From NCBI GenBank assembly GCA_035277485.1, contig DATEKK010000268.1, positions 1 through 12,106 of the forward strand: a stretch of DNA of 12,106 bases, given 5' to 3'. The notes beneath the pieces are model-generated. The model was not told the origin of the DNA and ran no database searches. It saw nothing but the letters and a program-made list of their open reading frames with translations. Shown here one piece after another: positions 1 to 7,004 of this stretch (position 1 is the first letter of the stretch; each line of letters starts with the position of its first letter). Source of the DNA: JADGGM01 sp035277485 (GTDB taxonomy: Bacteria; Gemmatimonadota; Gemmatimonadetes; Gemmatimonadales; Gemmatimonadaceae). A program made the translations under genes and the position numbers.

Positions 1-1170
1 CGGCGCCGGCGTTCCGTCGGCGCCGGATGCGCCGCCCGGTCCCATCTCGCGCAACAGGTCCTCGATCGCCACCGTGCGGTCGAGCAGCGCGAACCGCACG
101 AGCAGCGTCTCGAGCAGAATCTGCTGCTGCCCGCTGCGGCGAAACTTGGGCTCGAGGTCCGTGAGCGCCGTGAGCATCCGCACGAGGTCCCCCGGCGTGA
201 ACCGCGACGCACGGGCGGTCAGCCCGTCACGCAGCGTGTCGGACAGGTCGCCGCCGTCGCCGCCTAACGCAATGGCCAGCGCCGCGCGCAGCGCTTCGCC
301 GAACGCGCCGAGGAACAGGCCCAGGTCGGCGCCGGCGTCGGCCAGGCGCGCCACCGCCGGGAACACGTCGGCGGCCCGGCGGTCGGCCACGAGATCGAAC
401 ACCGCCAGCACCTCATCCTCCGGCACCAGGCCCAACGCATCGCGCACGCGCTGCGCGGTGAGCGTGCCGTCGCCTAACGAAAGCGCCTGGTCGGCCAGGC
501 TCAGCGCATCGCGCATCGAGCCGTCCGCCGCCCGCGCCAGCAGCGTGAGCGCATCCGGCTCGGCCTCGATGTGCTCGGCCGCGAGCACCGTGCCTAACCG
601 AGCGCGCACGTCCGCCGTCCCGATGCGCTTGAAGTCGAACCGCTGCAGCCGGCTCATCACCGGCGCGGCCGTCTGCGTGATCTTCTGCGGCTCCGTGGTG
701 GCGAACACGAATACCACCCGCGGCGGCGGCTCCTCGAGAATCTTGAGCAGCGCGTTCCACGCCTCGCGCGTCAGCATGTGCGCTTCGTCCACGATGTACA
801 CCTTGTAGCGCTCGTCGCCCGACGGCGCGTACATCGCGCGCTCGCGCAGCTCGCGCGCATCGTCCACGCCGCGATTCGACGCCGCATCGATCTCGATGAC
901 ATCGAAACTCGTCGACCCGCCCCAGATGCGCGTGCACGATGCGCACTGTCCGCACGGTTCACCCTCGGGCGTGCGGTTCTCACAGTTGAGCGCCATCGCG
1001 AGCACGCGCGCCAGCGTGGTCTTGCCGACGCCGCGCGGACCGCACAGCAGGTAGCCGTGTGCAACACGTCCGCGCGCGATGGCGCCGCGCAGCGTGTTCG
1101 ACACGTGCGTCTGCACCGCGACGTCGGCGAACGTGCGGGGACGGTATTTGCGAGCGAGCGAGAGATACAT
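1..1170 (-). CDS. dnaX: DNA polymerase III subunit gamma/tau, 5' part (390 codons visible)
   Basis: This is the clamp-loader ATPase of the replisome; it loads the sliding clamp and, in the tau form, links polymerase and helicase. The protein opens MYLSLARKYRPRTF, the usual DnaX start. It has a Walker A GPRGVGKT (about residues 44-51), four zinc-binding cysteines (about 63, 73, 76, 79), a Walker B/DExx-like VYIVDEAH (about 124-131) and sensor-1 FATTE (about 156-160). The usual SRC arginine-finger motif reads SRL, so Arg is kept and Cys is lost. The open frame runs off the window edge in the collar region, so the C-terminal tau tail is not visible. The ATG at 1170-1168 has only a weak Shine-Dalgarno (CGGA). 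The SRP RNA gene lies just upstream on the same strand, an arrangement known from Bacillus. Three in-frame TTA GGC (Leu-Gly) words occur here. Identity is very secure. Confidence 0.97.
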   Translation of the reverse strand, partial: MYLSLARKYRPRTFADVAVQTHVSNTLRGAIARGRVAHGYLLCGPRGVGKTTLARVLAMALNCENRTPEGEPCGQCASCTRIWGGSTSFDVIEIDAASNRGVDDARELRERAMYAPSGDERYKVYIVDEAHMLTREAWNALLKILEEPPPRVVFVFATTEPQKITQTAAPVMSRLQRFDFKRIGTADVRARLGTVLAAEHIEAEPDALTLLARAADGSMRDALSLADQALSLGDGTLTAQRVRDALGLVPEDEVLAVFDLVADRRAADVFPAVARLADAGADLGLFLGAFGEALRAALAIALGGDGGDLSDTLRDGLTARASRFTPGDLVRMLTALTDLEPKFRRSGQQQILLETLLVRFALLDRTVAIEDLLREMGPGGASGADGTPAP

Positions 1171-1186
1171 AAGTCCGAGGGAAGCG

Positions 1187-1362
1187 CTGCGCTGGGGGAA
1201 GCGCGACCAGGCGGTCGCTTGGGGAATCGCTTCGCTTGGGGAACAGGGGACATCGTCGGGACCACTATTCCCGGCGCGACCGACAGGTCGCGGTTCCCCA
1301 AGCTTAGCGCTTCCCCAAGCGACCGTAAGGTCGCGATTCCCTGGTTGTCTTCCCCCAGTGCC
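1187..1362. repeat. Imperfect long inverted repeat between ffs and dnaX
   Basis: The left part (about 1188-1245) and the reverse complement of the right part (about 1292-1362) align: both contain CTGGGGGAAG, then GCGACC-4 nt-GGTCGC, then two TTGGGGAA words separated by 9 nt; the right arm carries an extra insert of about 17 nt. Exact TTGGGGAA lies at 1219-1226 and 1236-1243, and exact TTCCCCAA at 1294-1301 and 1311-1318. Three small hairpins GCGACC-N4-GGTCGC sit inside, with loops AGGC, GACA and GTAA, and all loops differ. The structure ends about 17 nt before the dnaX ATG and touches the 3' end of the SRP RNA, so it may end ffs transcripts or structure the dnaX leader. There is no T-run, so it is not a standard intrinsic terminator. 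Confidence 0.8.
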
Positions 1363-1458
1363 CCAGGCCTGACGAAGCTGCGCTCGACACCACGTACCGC
1401 TGCTACCTTTCGGTCCTGACGGAGTTGGTGGGCTGACGCCCTTCGGGACCTGGGACAC
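1358..1458 (-). ncRNA. ffs: Bacterial small signal recognition particle RNA (4.5S-like)
   Basis: On the minus strand this reads as a complete small SRP RNA. The apical part contains CCGTCAGGACCGAAAGGTAG followed by CAGCGG, the conserved domain IV that binds Ffh: an ACC/GGU stem, a GAAA tetraloop, and the CAGG/AGCA symmetric internal loop. The ends close the molecule: GTGTCCCAGGTC at 1458-1447 pairs over 12 positions (with G-U pairs) with GGCCTGGGGCAC at 1369-1358. A further CGAAG/CTTCG pairing and a CCACCA/TGGTG pairing continue the rod. Length is about 101 nt, usual for the short form without an Alu domain. A -35/-10 pair with 17-bp spacing lies directly upstream, and dnaX follows. The RNA forms SRP with Ffh and directs co-translational membrane targeting. 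The ends are estimated from the closing stem and promoter, to within a few bases. Confidence 0.92.
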
Positions 1459-1462
1459 GCGA

Positions 1463-1491
1463 AATATACCGTTCGCGGGAGGGCGTCACAA
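1463..1491 (-). promoter_or_regulatory. Promoter of the SRP RNA gene (housekeeping sigma type)
   Basis: The minus strand shows TTGTGA (1491-1486; 4 of 6 matches to TTGACA) and TATATT (1468-1463; 5 of 6 matches to TATAAT) with exactly 17 bp between them. The closing stem of the SRP RNA begins 5 nt after the -10 box, so the start of transcription would fall at or next to the predicted RNA 5' end. It may also drive dnaX by read-through. Confidence 0.7.
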
Positions 1492-1514
1492 CGTGCGGGC
1501 GGCGCGGATCCGTG

Positions 1515-4193
1515 TTAGTCTGTGCGCAGCGCAGTCGCGGGGTCGATGCGAAGCGCCCGCCAAGCGGGCAGCAGGCTCGCGAGCGCCGTGATGAGCAGCA
1601 GCCCCGAGGCCGACGCCAAGAGCGTAATCGGATCCATGGCCGAGACGCCGTACACTTGTCCGGAAAGGACGCGGGACGTCGCGGTCGAGCCGAGCAGTCC
1701 CAGAACAGCGCCGCCTGCTCCGAGCGCACAGCCCTTCCCCACCACTATGCGCATGATGTTCGACGGTCCCGCGCCCAATGCCGTCCGGATGCCGATCTCA
1801 CCCGATCGCTGCGCCACCATGTACGACACGACGCCGTACGTCCCGATCGCGGCGAGCAGGAGACCCAATAGCGCGAAGGCACCGACCAGCAGCGCCGCAT
1901 AGCTGGTTCCACCCGCTGCCGCCGCCACCACGTCGTGCATCGTCGCCACCTCGCTGAGGGCGAGATCAGGGTCCATCGTTCGCACGATGCGGTCGATGGG
2001 TGCGCCTAACGCAGACGGGTCGCCCCTCGTGCGCACCATGAGGATCTTGAAGTTCGAGCTGAACTCGGGGAGTTGCCGATACAGCCCCACGATTTGCGGA
2101 CGCGGGGGCTCGTTGAGTCCGTCGTTCTTCACGTCCTGGAACACGCCGACGATCGTGATGGGCGTGGGCGACGCGACCGCACGGATGGGATTGTCGAGCG
2201 CGATGCGCACGCCCAAAGGATCCCGGTTAGGCATCTCCTCGCGCACGAACGACTCGCTGACGATCGCGACCGCGGGTCCGCCGGCCACGTCCGTGCCGCG
2301 AAAATCGCGACCGCGCACCAGTCGCGTGCCGTACGCCCGAAGGTAGGAATCGTCTGCAACCGTGAAGAACGCGGTCGGCCGGTCCTGGGTGCGGTCTGAT
2401 GCTTGTCCTTCGATCGAAACCGTCTGCAGCCACCGCGCGGCCCCCGGTGGATACCCCATCGTCACCGTGGCCGCATCCACGCCCGGCAACGCCCGAATGT
2501 TGTTGCCGAGCCGGTCGGCAAAACGCGCAACGGCCGCGGGGTCGCGATATCGCGCGGGTGGAATGTAGAGTTGGGCCTTGAATAGATGGTCGACGTCGAA
2601 GCCGAGCTCTTGGTGCGTGAGGTGTCCCACGCTCTGTGTGAGAATCGCGGTCGACGACGCGAGCATGAGCGCGAGCGCGATCTGAACCACCACCAGGCCC
2701 GAGCGCACGCGACGCTGCTCGCGCGAGCCCGTTCCAGTGCGGCCGCCGGCACGCAGCTGCTCCGCGATCTCGACGCGCGACGTCGACCACGCGGGCCACA
2801 CGCCGAAGACGGCGGCGGCGACGAGCGAGACGACGAGCGCGAATCCGAGCACGCTGGCGTTCACCGACAGGCCGGCGAGCTGCGGAAATTTTGCGGGATG
2901 CCAGCGGGCCACAGCCGCGCACCCCGCGATCGCGAGCCCGAAGCCTAACGCTCCGCCCAATCCGCCGAGCACCGCCGTCTCGATGAGCAGCTGCCGAACG
3001 AGGCGGCTCCGGCTCGCGCCGAGCGCCGTGCGCACGAGCATCTCGCGCTGACGCGCGGCATGCCGGGCATGGAGCAGGCTCGCGAGGTTGGTGCACGCGA
3101 TGAGCAGCACGAGCACCACCGCGCCGCCCAGGATGCCTAACACCGGACCGAGCGGGCCCACGCGCGTGTCGGCGAGCGGCGTCACGGTGATGCCATACGG
3201 GGCATCCGACGGGTACGTGCGCCTGAAGCGCGCCGCGAACTGCGCCACTTCGGCGCGCGCCTGGTCCAGCGACACCCCGGGACGGAGGCGTGCGATCGCA
3301 TCGTTGCCCGTGGGACCGCGCCAGGCGCCCGCAGGCGCCACGGCAGGCAGCGCGAAGGGCGTCCAGATGCGAGCGGCAAGGCCACGCGGGCTCAGCCACG
3401 CCACATCGAGGTCGGGCACGACGCCGATGATCGTGTACGGCTCGTCGTTGATCTGCATCGTGGTGCCCAACACAGTTGGGCTGCCGCCGAAGCGTTGGCG
3501 CCAGAGGCCGCGGCTGATCACGGCGACGTCGTTATGGCCCGGCCGCTCCTCGTCGGGCGCGAACAAGCGGCCGATCACCGGCCGCACGCCCAACGTGGTG
3601 AAATAGTCCGTGGACACGAGACCGACCAGCATGTCCTCCGGAGTCGATGCCGCGGCGTGCACGCGAACCGTTTTTGGCCACTCGTCGTACGGGACGAGGT
3701 GCCGGAAGGAGCGGGCCGTCCGTGCGATGTCCTGCACGTCCCACTCCGACGGACTGCCGACGACGACGCCATCGCGCGTCGAGAAGAGACGTACCAGCCG
3801 GTCCGGCTTGGGAAACGGCAGCCGCGTGAGCATGACCGCATCGACGATGCCGAAGATCGTGGCGTTCGCGCCAACGCCTAACGCAAGCGTGAGCGTGGCG
3901 ACGACCGCGAAGGTCGGCGTCTTGCGCAGGGTGCGCCAGGCATAGCGGAGGTCCTGGGCCGCCTGATCGAGCGCCGTCCGGAGGCTGGACATACGGCGCA
4001 GCTCTTCGCGCAGATAGGTGACGTTCACGACACGCGGCCCACGATCGGCGTGCCACGCCCCGGCGCTCTGGTTCGCGCTCTGCCGGCGTTCGAGCTCGGC
4101 GTAGTGCTCCATTTCCTCGTCGATCTCGCGATCGAGGTCGGCGTGGTGGAACACCGCGCGCCACCGGTATTTCATTGCATCGAGGACAGACAC
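1515..4193 (-). CDS. ADOP-family orphan ABC permease (MacB/FtsX-like, duplicated)
   Basis: An 892-residue membrane protein of the duplicated-permease type (two MacB_PCD/FtsX halves) common in Acidobacteriota and Gemmatimonadota. The N-terminus carries the typical acidic cytoplasmic stretch DLDREIDEEMEHYAELERR (about 19-37). Membrane segments are visible at about 94-116, 350-374, 403-425, 446-469 and 498-520, and three more in the last 130 residues; the large regions between them are extracytoplasmic. The motif REMLVRTALGASRSRLVRQL (about 383-402) recurs in the second half as SGEIGIRTALGAG, showing the duplication, and the protein ends PAWRALRIDPATALRTD. No ATPase domain is fused and no ATPase gene is adjacent, hence orphan. 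The start is GTG at 4193; an in-frame ATG at 4175 is an alternative. It follows padR by 9 nt and is presumably controlled by it. The substrate is unknown; peptide, lipid or drug efflux and mechanotransmission are possible by analogy with MacB. Confidence 0.93.
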   Translation of the reverse strand: MSVLDAMKYRWRAVFHHADLDREIDEEMEHYAELERRQSANQSAGAWHADRGPRVVNVTYLREELRRMSSLRTALDQAAQDLRYAWRTLRKTPTFAVVATLTLALGVGANATIFGIVDAVMLTRLPFPKPDRLVRLFSTRDGVVVGSPSEWDVQDIARTARSFRHLVPYDEWPKTVRVHAAASTPEDMLVGLVSTDYFTTLGVRPVIGRLFAPDEERPGHNDVAVISRGLWRQRFGGSPTVLGTTMQINDEPYTIIGVVPDLDVAWLSPRGLAARIWTPFALPAVAPAGAWRGPTGNDAIARLRPGVSLDQARAEVAQFAARFRRTYPSDAPYGITVTPLADTRVGPLGPVLGILGGAVVLVLLIACTNLASLLHARHAARQREMLVRTALGASRSRLVRQLLIETAVLGGLGGALGFGLAIAGCAAVARWHPAKFPQLAGLSVNASVLGFALVVSLVAAAVFGVWPAWSTSRVEIAEQLRAGGRTGTGSREQRRVRSGLVVVQIALALMLASSTAILTQSVGHLTHQELGFDVDHLFKAQLYIPPARYRDPAAVARFADRLGNNIRALPGVDAATVTMGYPPGAARWLQTVSIEGQASDRTQDRPTAFFTVADDSYLRAYGTRLVRGRDFRGTDVAGGPAVAIVSESFVREEMPNRDPLGVRIALDNPIRAVASPTPITIVGVFQDVKNDGLNEPPRPQIVGLYRQLPEFSSNFKILMVRTRGDPSALGAPIDRIVRTMDPDLALSEVATMHDVVAAAAGGTSYAALLVGAFALLGLLLAAIGTYGVVSYMVAQRSGEIGIRTALGAGPSNIMRIVVGKGCALGAGGAVLGLLGSTATSRVLSGQVYGVSAMDPITLLASASGLLLITALASLLPAWRALRIDPATALRTD

Positions 4194-4202
4194 CGATCGC
4201 CC

Positions 4203-4538
4203 CTACGTGGCACGCAGCACGCGCTGCATCGCATCGACGAACCGCTCGAACTCGTTGGCCTCCCGCCCGAGCTGCTTGAGCCCGGACCGCGTGATCGCGT
4301 AGTATCGCGCGCGGCGGCCGGTGGGCGACTGCTGCCACTTGGCGGTGATCCATCCGTTGCGCTTGAGGCGTTCGAGCGCCGGGTAGAGCGAGCCCGGATC
4401 GGCGGTGAGGACGCCGTCGGTGAGGGCCGCCACGTGCTGCGTGATGGCGTAGCCGTGCATGGGTGTAAGGCTGAGCGTGCGCAGCACGATCAGGTCCAGC
4501 GAACCGTGCAGGTAGTCGCTCTTGTCGCGAGAGGGCAT
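4203..4538 (-). CDS. PadR-family transcriptional regulator
   Basis: A 111-residue cytoplasmic repressor-type protein with the PadR winged-helix layout. YLHGSLDLIVLRTLSLTPMH opens the DNA-binding domain; GYAITQHVAALTDGVLTADP leads into GSLYPALERLKRNGWI, the recognition helix and wing; RRARYYAITRSGLKQL is the usual beta-wing end. A short C-terminal helix (about 90-111) would support dimerisation, and the length fits the short PadR subfamily that accompanies ADOP permeases. The ATG at 4538 has AGGA 6 nt upstream. A 43-bp near-perfect palindrome starts 11 bp before the start codon, so autoregulation is likely. The permease gene follows after 9 nt. The ligand is unknown. Confidence 0.95.
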   Translation of the reverse strand: MPSRDKSDYLHGSLDLIVLRTLSLTPMHGYAITQHVAALTDGVLTADPGSLYPALERLKRNGWITAKWQQSPTGRRARYYAITRSGLKQLGREANEFERFVDAMQRVLRAT

Positions 4539-4549
4539 ACCCCGTCCTG

Positions 4550-4592
4550 ATATATCGACAATCGAGTGGTGATCACTCGATTATCGATATAT
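4550..4592. promoter_or_regulatory. Palindromic operator of padR-permease unit
   Basis: The two 19-bp arms (4550-4568 and 4574-4592) are reverse complements with a single mismatch and are separated by 5 bp. The outer part is ATATATCGA, and AATCGAGTG / CACTCGATT form the inner part. It is strikingly AT-rich against its surroundings and lies directly upstream of the padR Shine-Dalgarno. GATAAT at 4585-4580 (minus strand) could be the -10 box inside it. Binding by the neighbouring PadR is inferred from position and symmetry. Confidence 0.85.
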
Positions 4593-4686
4593 GTGCGCGC
4601 GCCCCCGCACAAGTCCCCTCTCGAACGGACCCTTCTGGGTGACCTGCGTCCGAGCTTGTGATCGCCAGTGAGGAACCCATTCGGGA

Positions 4687-4938
4687 GGGGGAAGCGCTCG
4701 CTGTCGCTCGCTTGGGGAAGCGTTCCACTTGGGGAATGGGGAAGCGGCGGGCTACGCACGCCTTGGGGATAGGAACAACATCAATGGTCTCCGCGATGTG
4801 AGCGCCATGAGCGACCCGCGCGATCCAGCACGCTCTATCCATAGACCACTGATGTCCTTCCTATCCCCAAGACGTGCGTAGCCCGCCGCTTCCCCAAGTG
4901 GAACGCTTCCCCAAGCGAGCGACAGCGAGCGCTTCCCC
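4687..4938. repeat. Long near-perfect inverted repeat (about 100-bp arms, 52-bp loop)
   Basis: The left arm 4687-4790 and right arm 4843-4938 are reverse complements over nearly their full length. The differences I see are a 7-bp duplication (TGGGGAA) in the left arm, one C/T change near CTTGGGGATAGGAA, and three mismatches near the loop. TTGGGGAA occurs at 4712-4719 and 4729-4736, TTCCCCAA at 4890-4897 and 4907-4914, with a TTGGGGAT/ATCCCCAA variant in each arm. The central 52 bp contain no open frame of note. It fills most of the 388-bp gap between the 3' end of the threonine aldolase gene and the padR operator; I see nothing recognisable in 4593-4686 or 4939-4980. It could be a non-autonomous mobile repeat or a hairpin that ends transcription. 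No transposase gene is present. Confidence 0.9.
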
Positions 4939-4980
4939 TTCCCCGGGGCTCGCTGCGATCAGAAACTCAGACGCGGCCCT

Positions 4981-5997
4981 CTAGAAGGCGGCGGCGACCA
5001 CGCACGCGGCCCGGTCGGTGCCCGCGTCGTCCACGTCCATGTGAAACACCGCGCGCAAACGCGTCCGCGTCCACGCCGAGATCAACACACCCTGGGTCGC
5101 GGCGCGCTCCGACACGGCGCTCGCCTCTGAACCCGGCGGCAAGTCGATCATCACGATGTTCGTGTCCGGCATGACCACGCGCATGCCCTTGACACCGTCC
5201 ACCGCCTTCGCGAACCGGCGCGCACGCGCGTGGTCGTCGGCCAGACGGTCCATGTGCGCGTCCAGTGCGTAGAGTACGGCGGCCGCGAGAAACCCGGACT
5301 GGCGCATGCCGCCGCCGAACCGCTTGCGTACCATCCAGCCCTCGCGCATGAGCGCCGCGGGACCGGCGAGCGCCGCCCCCACCGGACAGCCGAGTCCCTT
5401 CGAGAACGACACCATCACCGTGTCGGCGCACGCCGCGAACTCGGCGAGCGGCGTGCCCGATGCAACGTGCGCGTTCCAGAGCCGCGCGCCGTCGAGATGG
5501 ATGCCTAACGAATGCTCGCGCGCCACGTCGTGGATCGCGCGCATCTCGGCGAGCGGCGTGATCACGCCACCCGCGCCGTTGTGCGTGTTCTCGATGCACA
5601 CGAGACTCGCCGACAACGTGTAGGGGGTGTACGGTCGAATCGCGGCCCGCAGCGACTCCGCATCCATGACGAGACCCCTGCCCTGCACCGGCCGCACCTG
5701 CGCGCCGCAGAGCGCGGCCGCGGCGCCGGCTTCATACATCATCACGTGCGAGCCGGTGCCCAGCAGCACTTCGGTGCCCGGACGCGAGAGCAGCCACACG
5801 CCCGTCTGGTTCGCCATCGTGCCGCTCGGGAAAAAGAGCGCCGCCTCTTTTCCGAGCATCGTCGCGATGCGCGCCTCGAGTTTCTTGACGGTGGGATCGC
5901 CGTCCAACACATCGTCGCCGATTTCGGCGGTGGCGATGGCCTGCCGCATCGCGGCGGTAGGATGGGTGACGGTATCGCTGCGGAGATCGATCGGCAT
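4981..5997 (-). CDS. ltaE: Low-specificity L-threonine aldolase (PLP-dependent)
   Basis: A 338-residue cytoplasmic fold-type I PLP enzyme that cleaves L-threonine or L-allo-threonine to glycine and acetaldehyde. The protein starts MPIDLRSDTVTHPTAAM, the family signature. FFPSGTMANQ (about 55-64) forms part of the cofactor phosphate site, His84 in GSHVMMYEAG is the His stacking on PLP, ENTHNGAGG (136-144) and HLDGARLWNA (167-176) with Asp169 and Arg172 bind cofactor and substrate, and FSKGLGCPVG contains the Schiff-base Lys200. The length is normal for the family. The ATG at 5997 has no clear Shine-Dalgarno; the gene follows the YihY-type gene after 42 nt, so co-translation in an operon is plausible. 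It ends with TAG at 4983-4981, just before the long inverted repeat. Confidence 0.95.
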   Translation of the reverse strand: MPIDLRSDTVTHPTAAMRQAIATAEIGDDVLDGDPTVKKLEARIATMLGKEAALFFPSGTMANQTGVWLLSRPGTEVLLGTGSHVMMYEAGAAAALCGAQVRPVQGRGLVMDAESLRAAIRPYTPYTLSASLVCIENTHNGAGGVITPLAEMRAIHDVAREHSLGIHLDGARLWNAHVASGTPLAEFAACADTVMVSFSKGLGCPVGAALAGPAALMREGWMVRKRFGGGMRQSGFLAAAVLYALDAHMDRLADDHARARRFAKAVDGVKGMRVVMPDTNIVMIDLPPGSEASAVSERAATQGVLISAWTRTRLRAVFHMDVDDAGTDRAACVVAAAF

Positions 5998-6039
5998 ATG
6001 CAGAGGGTGAGAACTCGCGAGACCGCCCGGGCCCGACGG

Positions 6040-6996
6040 TCACTCCTCGAGCGTCTCACGCTGGAGACGCCGCACGCGGCGCAGCTCGTACACCCGCCCC
6101 ACTTCGCCGCCCAGAATGAAAATCACCGCCGCATAATAGACCCAGAACACGATCACGACTATGGCCGTGAGCGTGCCCGTGTACAAACTGCCGGGATTGA
6201 AGTGGCCGACGTACGACGTGAACAGCGCCTTCGCGAGCTCGAACAACGCGCTCGTCACGATCGCCGCGAGCAACGCGTACTGCCAGCGGATTTTTCGGTT
6301 GGGCAGAAACTTGTAGAGCGAAAAGAAGAGCAGCACCATGAACGCCGACGCGACCACCGAGCCGATCGCGTACTCGAGCCGCCCCATCACATCCTTCTGC
6401 AATCCGATGCGCTGCAGAATGGCGATACCGTGTGTCGTTGCCAGCCGCAGGTACGCGTTCACCGCCGTGTAGGCGACGAAGAGAATGGTGCTGACGACCG
6501 TGATCTCGATGTCGAAGAGCTTGCCGGCGATGATGCTGCGCTCGTGCTCGATGTCGAACACCTCGGCGAGCACGGTGCGGAGCGTGCCGAACAGTCTCGT
6601 CGAGAACCACACGAACCCGATGAGACTGTAAATCCCCACCGATCGCCGCGCGCGGATCACATCGTTGATGATCTTGTACATCGGCGACTCGGCGTTCTGG
6701 CCGTGCGGGGGCAGCAGCTGATCGATGAAGCGCCACAGGTTCGCCGCCGATTGCGTCTCGGACTGGTTGAGCAGGTAGCCCAGGCCCGAGATCAACAGCA
6801 ATACGAACGGAACGGCGGCCAACAGGATGTTGAACGCGACGCCGCCGGCGAGGAAGAAAATGTTGTCCTCGCCGGCGTTGTCCCAGATTCGCTTGGCGTA
6901 GTCCTTCGTTGCCGCCCAAAAGCGCCGCGGGAACGACGGCTGGTGGTTGGGCGTGACCGTGGCCGCGGGCGTCGGCCCAACGAAAGTGGAGGAGAT
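6040..6996 (-). CDS. YihY/BrkB-family inner-membrane protein, probable ATC start
   Basis: A polytopic membrane protein of the family once called ribonuclease BN (YihY/BrkB); the molecular role is unsettled. The conserved N-terminal part RFWAATKDYAKRIWDNAG followed by EDNIFFLAGGVAFNILL lies before the first common start codon in this frame (TTG, 6822), so the start must be upstream. Between the in-frame stop near 7048 and 6822 there is no ATG, GTG or TTG. AGGAG (7006-7002) lies 5 nt before an in-frame ATC (6996-6994), which I take as the start; this gives 318 residues, a normal length. About six membrane segments are visible, for example AAVPFVLLLISGLGYLL, SIIAGKLF to AVNAYL, SVVASAFMVLLFFSLYKFL, YALLAAIVTSALFELAKALF, and LTAIVVIVFWVYYAAVIFIL. 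The C-terminus is basic (VYELRRVRRLQRETLEE). The AGGAG overlaps the stop codon of the upstream YtxH-type gene, so the two are translationally linked. Confidence 0.88.
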   Translation of the reverse strand: MSSTFVGPTPAATVTPNHQPSFPRRFWAATKDYAKRIWDNAGEDNIFFLAGGVAFNILLAAVPFVLLLISGLGYLLNQSETQSAANLWRFIDQLLPPHGQNAESPMYKIINDVIRARRSVGIYSLIGFVWFSTRLFGTLRTVLAEVFDIEHERSIIAGKLFDIEITVVSTILFVAYTAVNAYLRLATTHGIAILQRIGLQKDVMGRLEYAIGSVVASAFMVLLFFSLYKFLPNRKIRWQYALLAAIVTSALFELAKALFTSYVGHFNPGSLYTGTLTAIVVIVFWVYYAAVIFILGGEVGRVYELRRVRRLQRETLEE

Positions 6997-7004
6997 ACGA
7001 GCTC

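Noticed and set aside
1..26. CGGCGCCGG repeated around a short spacer at the window edge
   Set aside because: It lies inside the dnaX coding frame (Gly/Ala/Pro-rich linker) and is explained by GC-rich codon use.
1181..1362. CRISPR-like array from the recurring TTGGGGAA words
   Set aside because: The repeats are 8 bp, arranged as inverted pairs, with short palindromic spacers; no repeat-spacer periodicity and no cas genes.
2227..3399. Minus-strand 390-codon frame inside the permease gene
   Set aside because: Arg/Ala/Gly-rich out-of-frame product within a gene whose own frame is fully conserved.
5440..5560. A 16-bp direct repeat (CTCGGCGAGCGGCGTG at 5440 and 5545)
   Set aside because: Both copies encode Thr-Pro-Leu-Ala-Glu in frame within ltaE, 105 bp apart; most likely coincidence of codon use.
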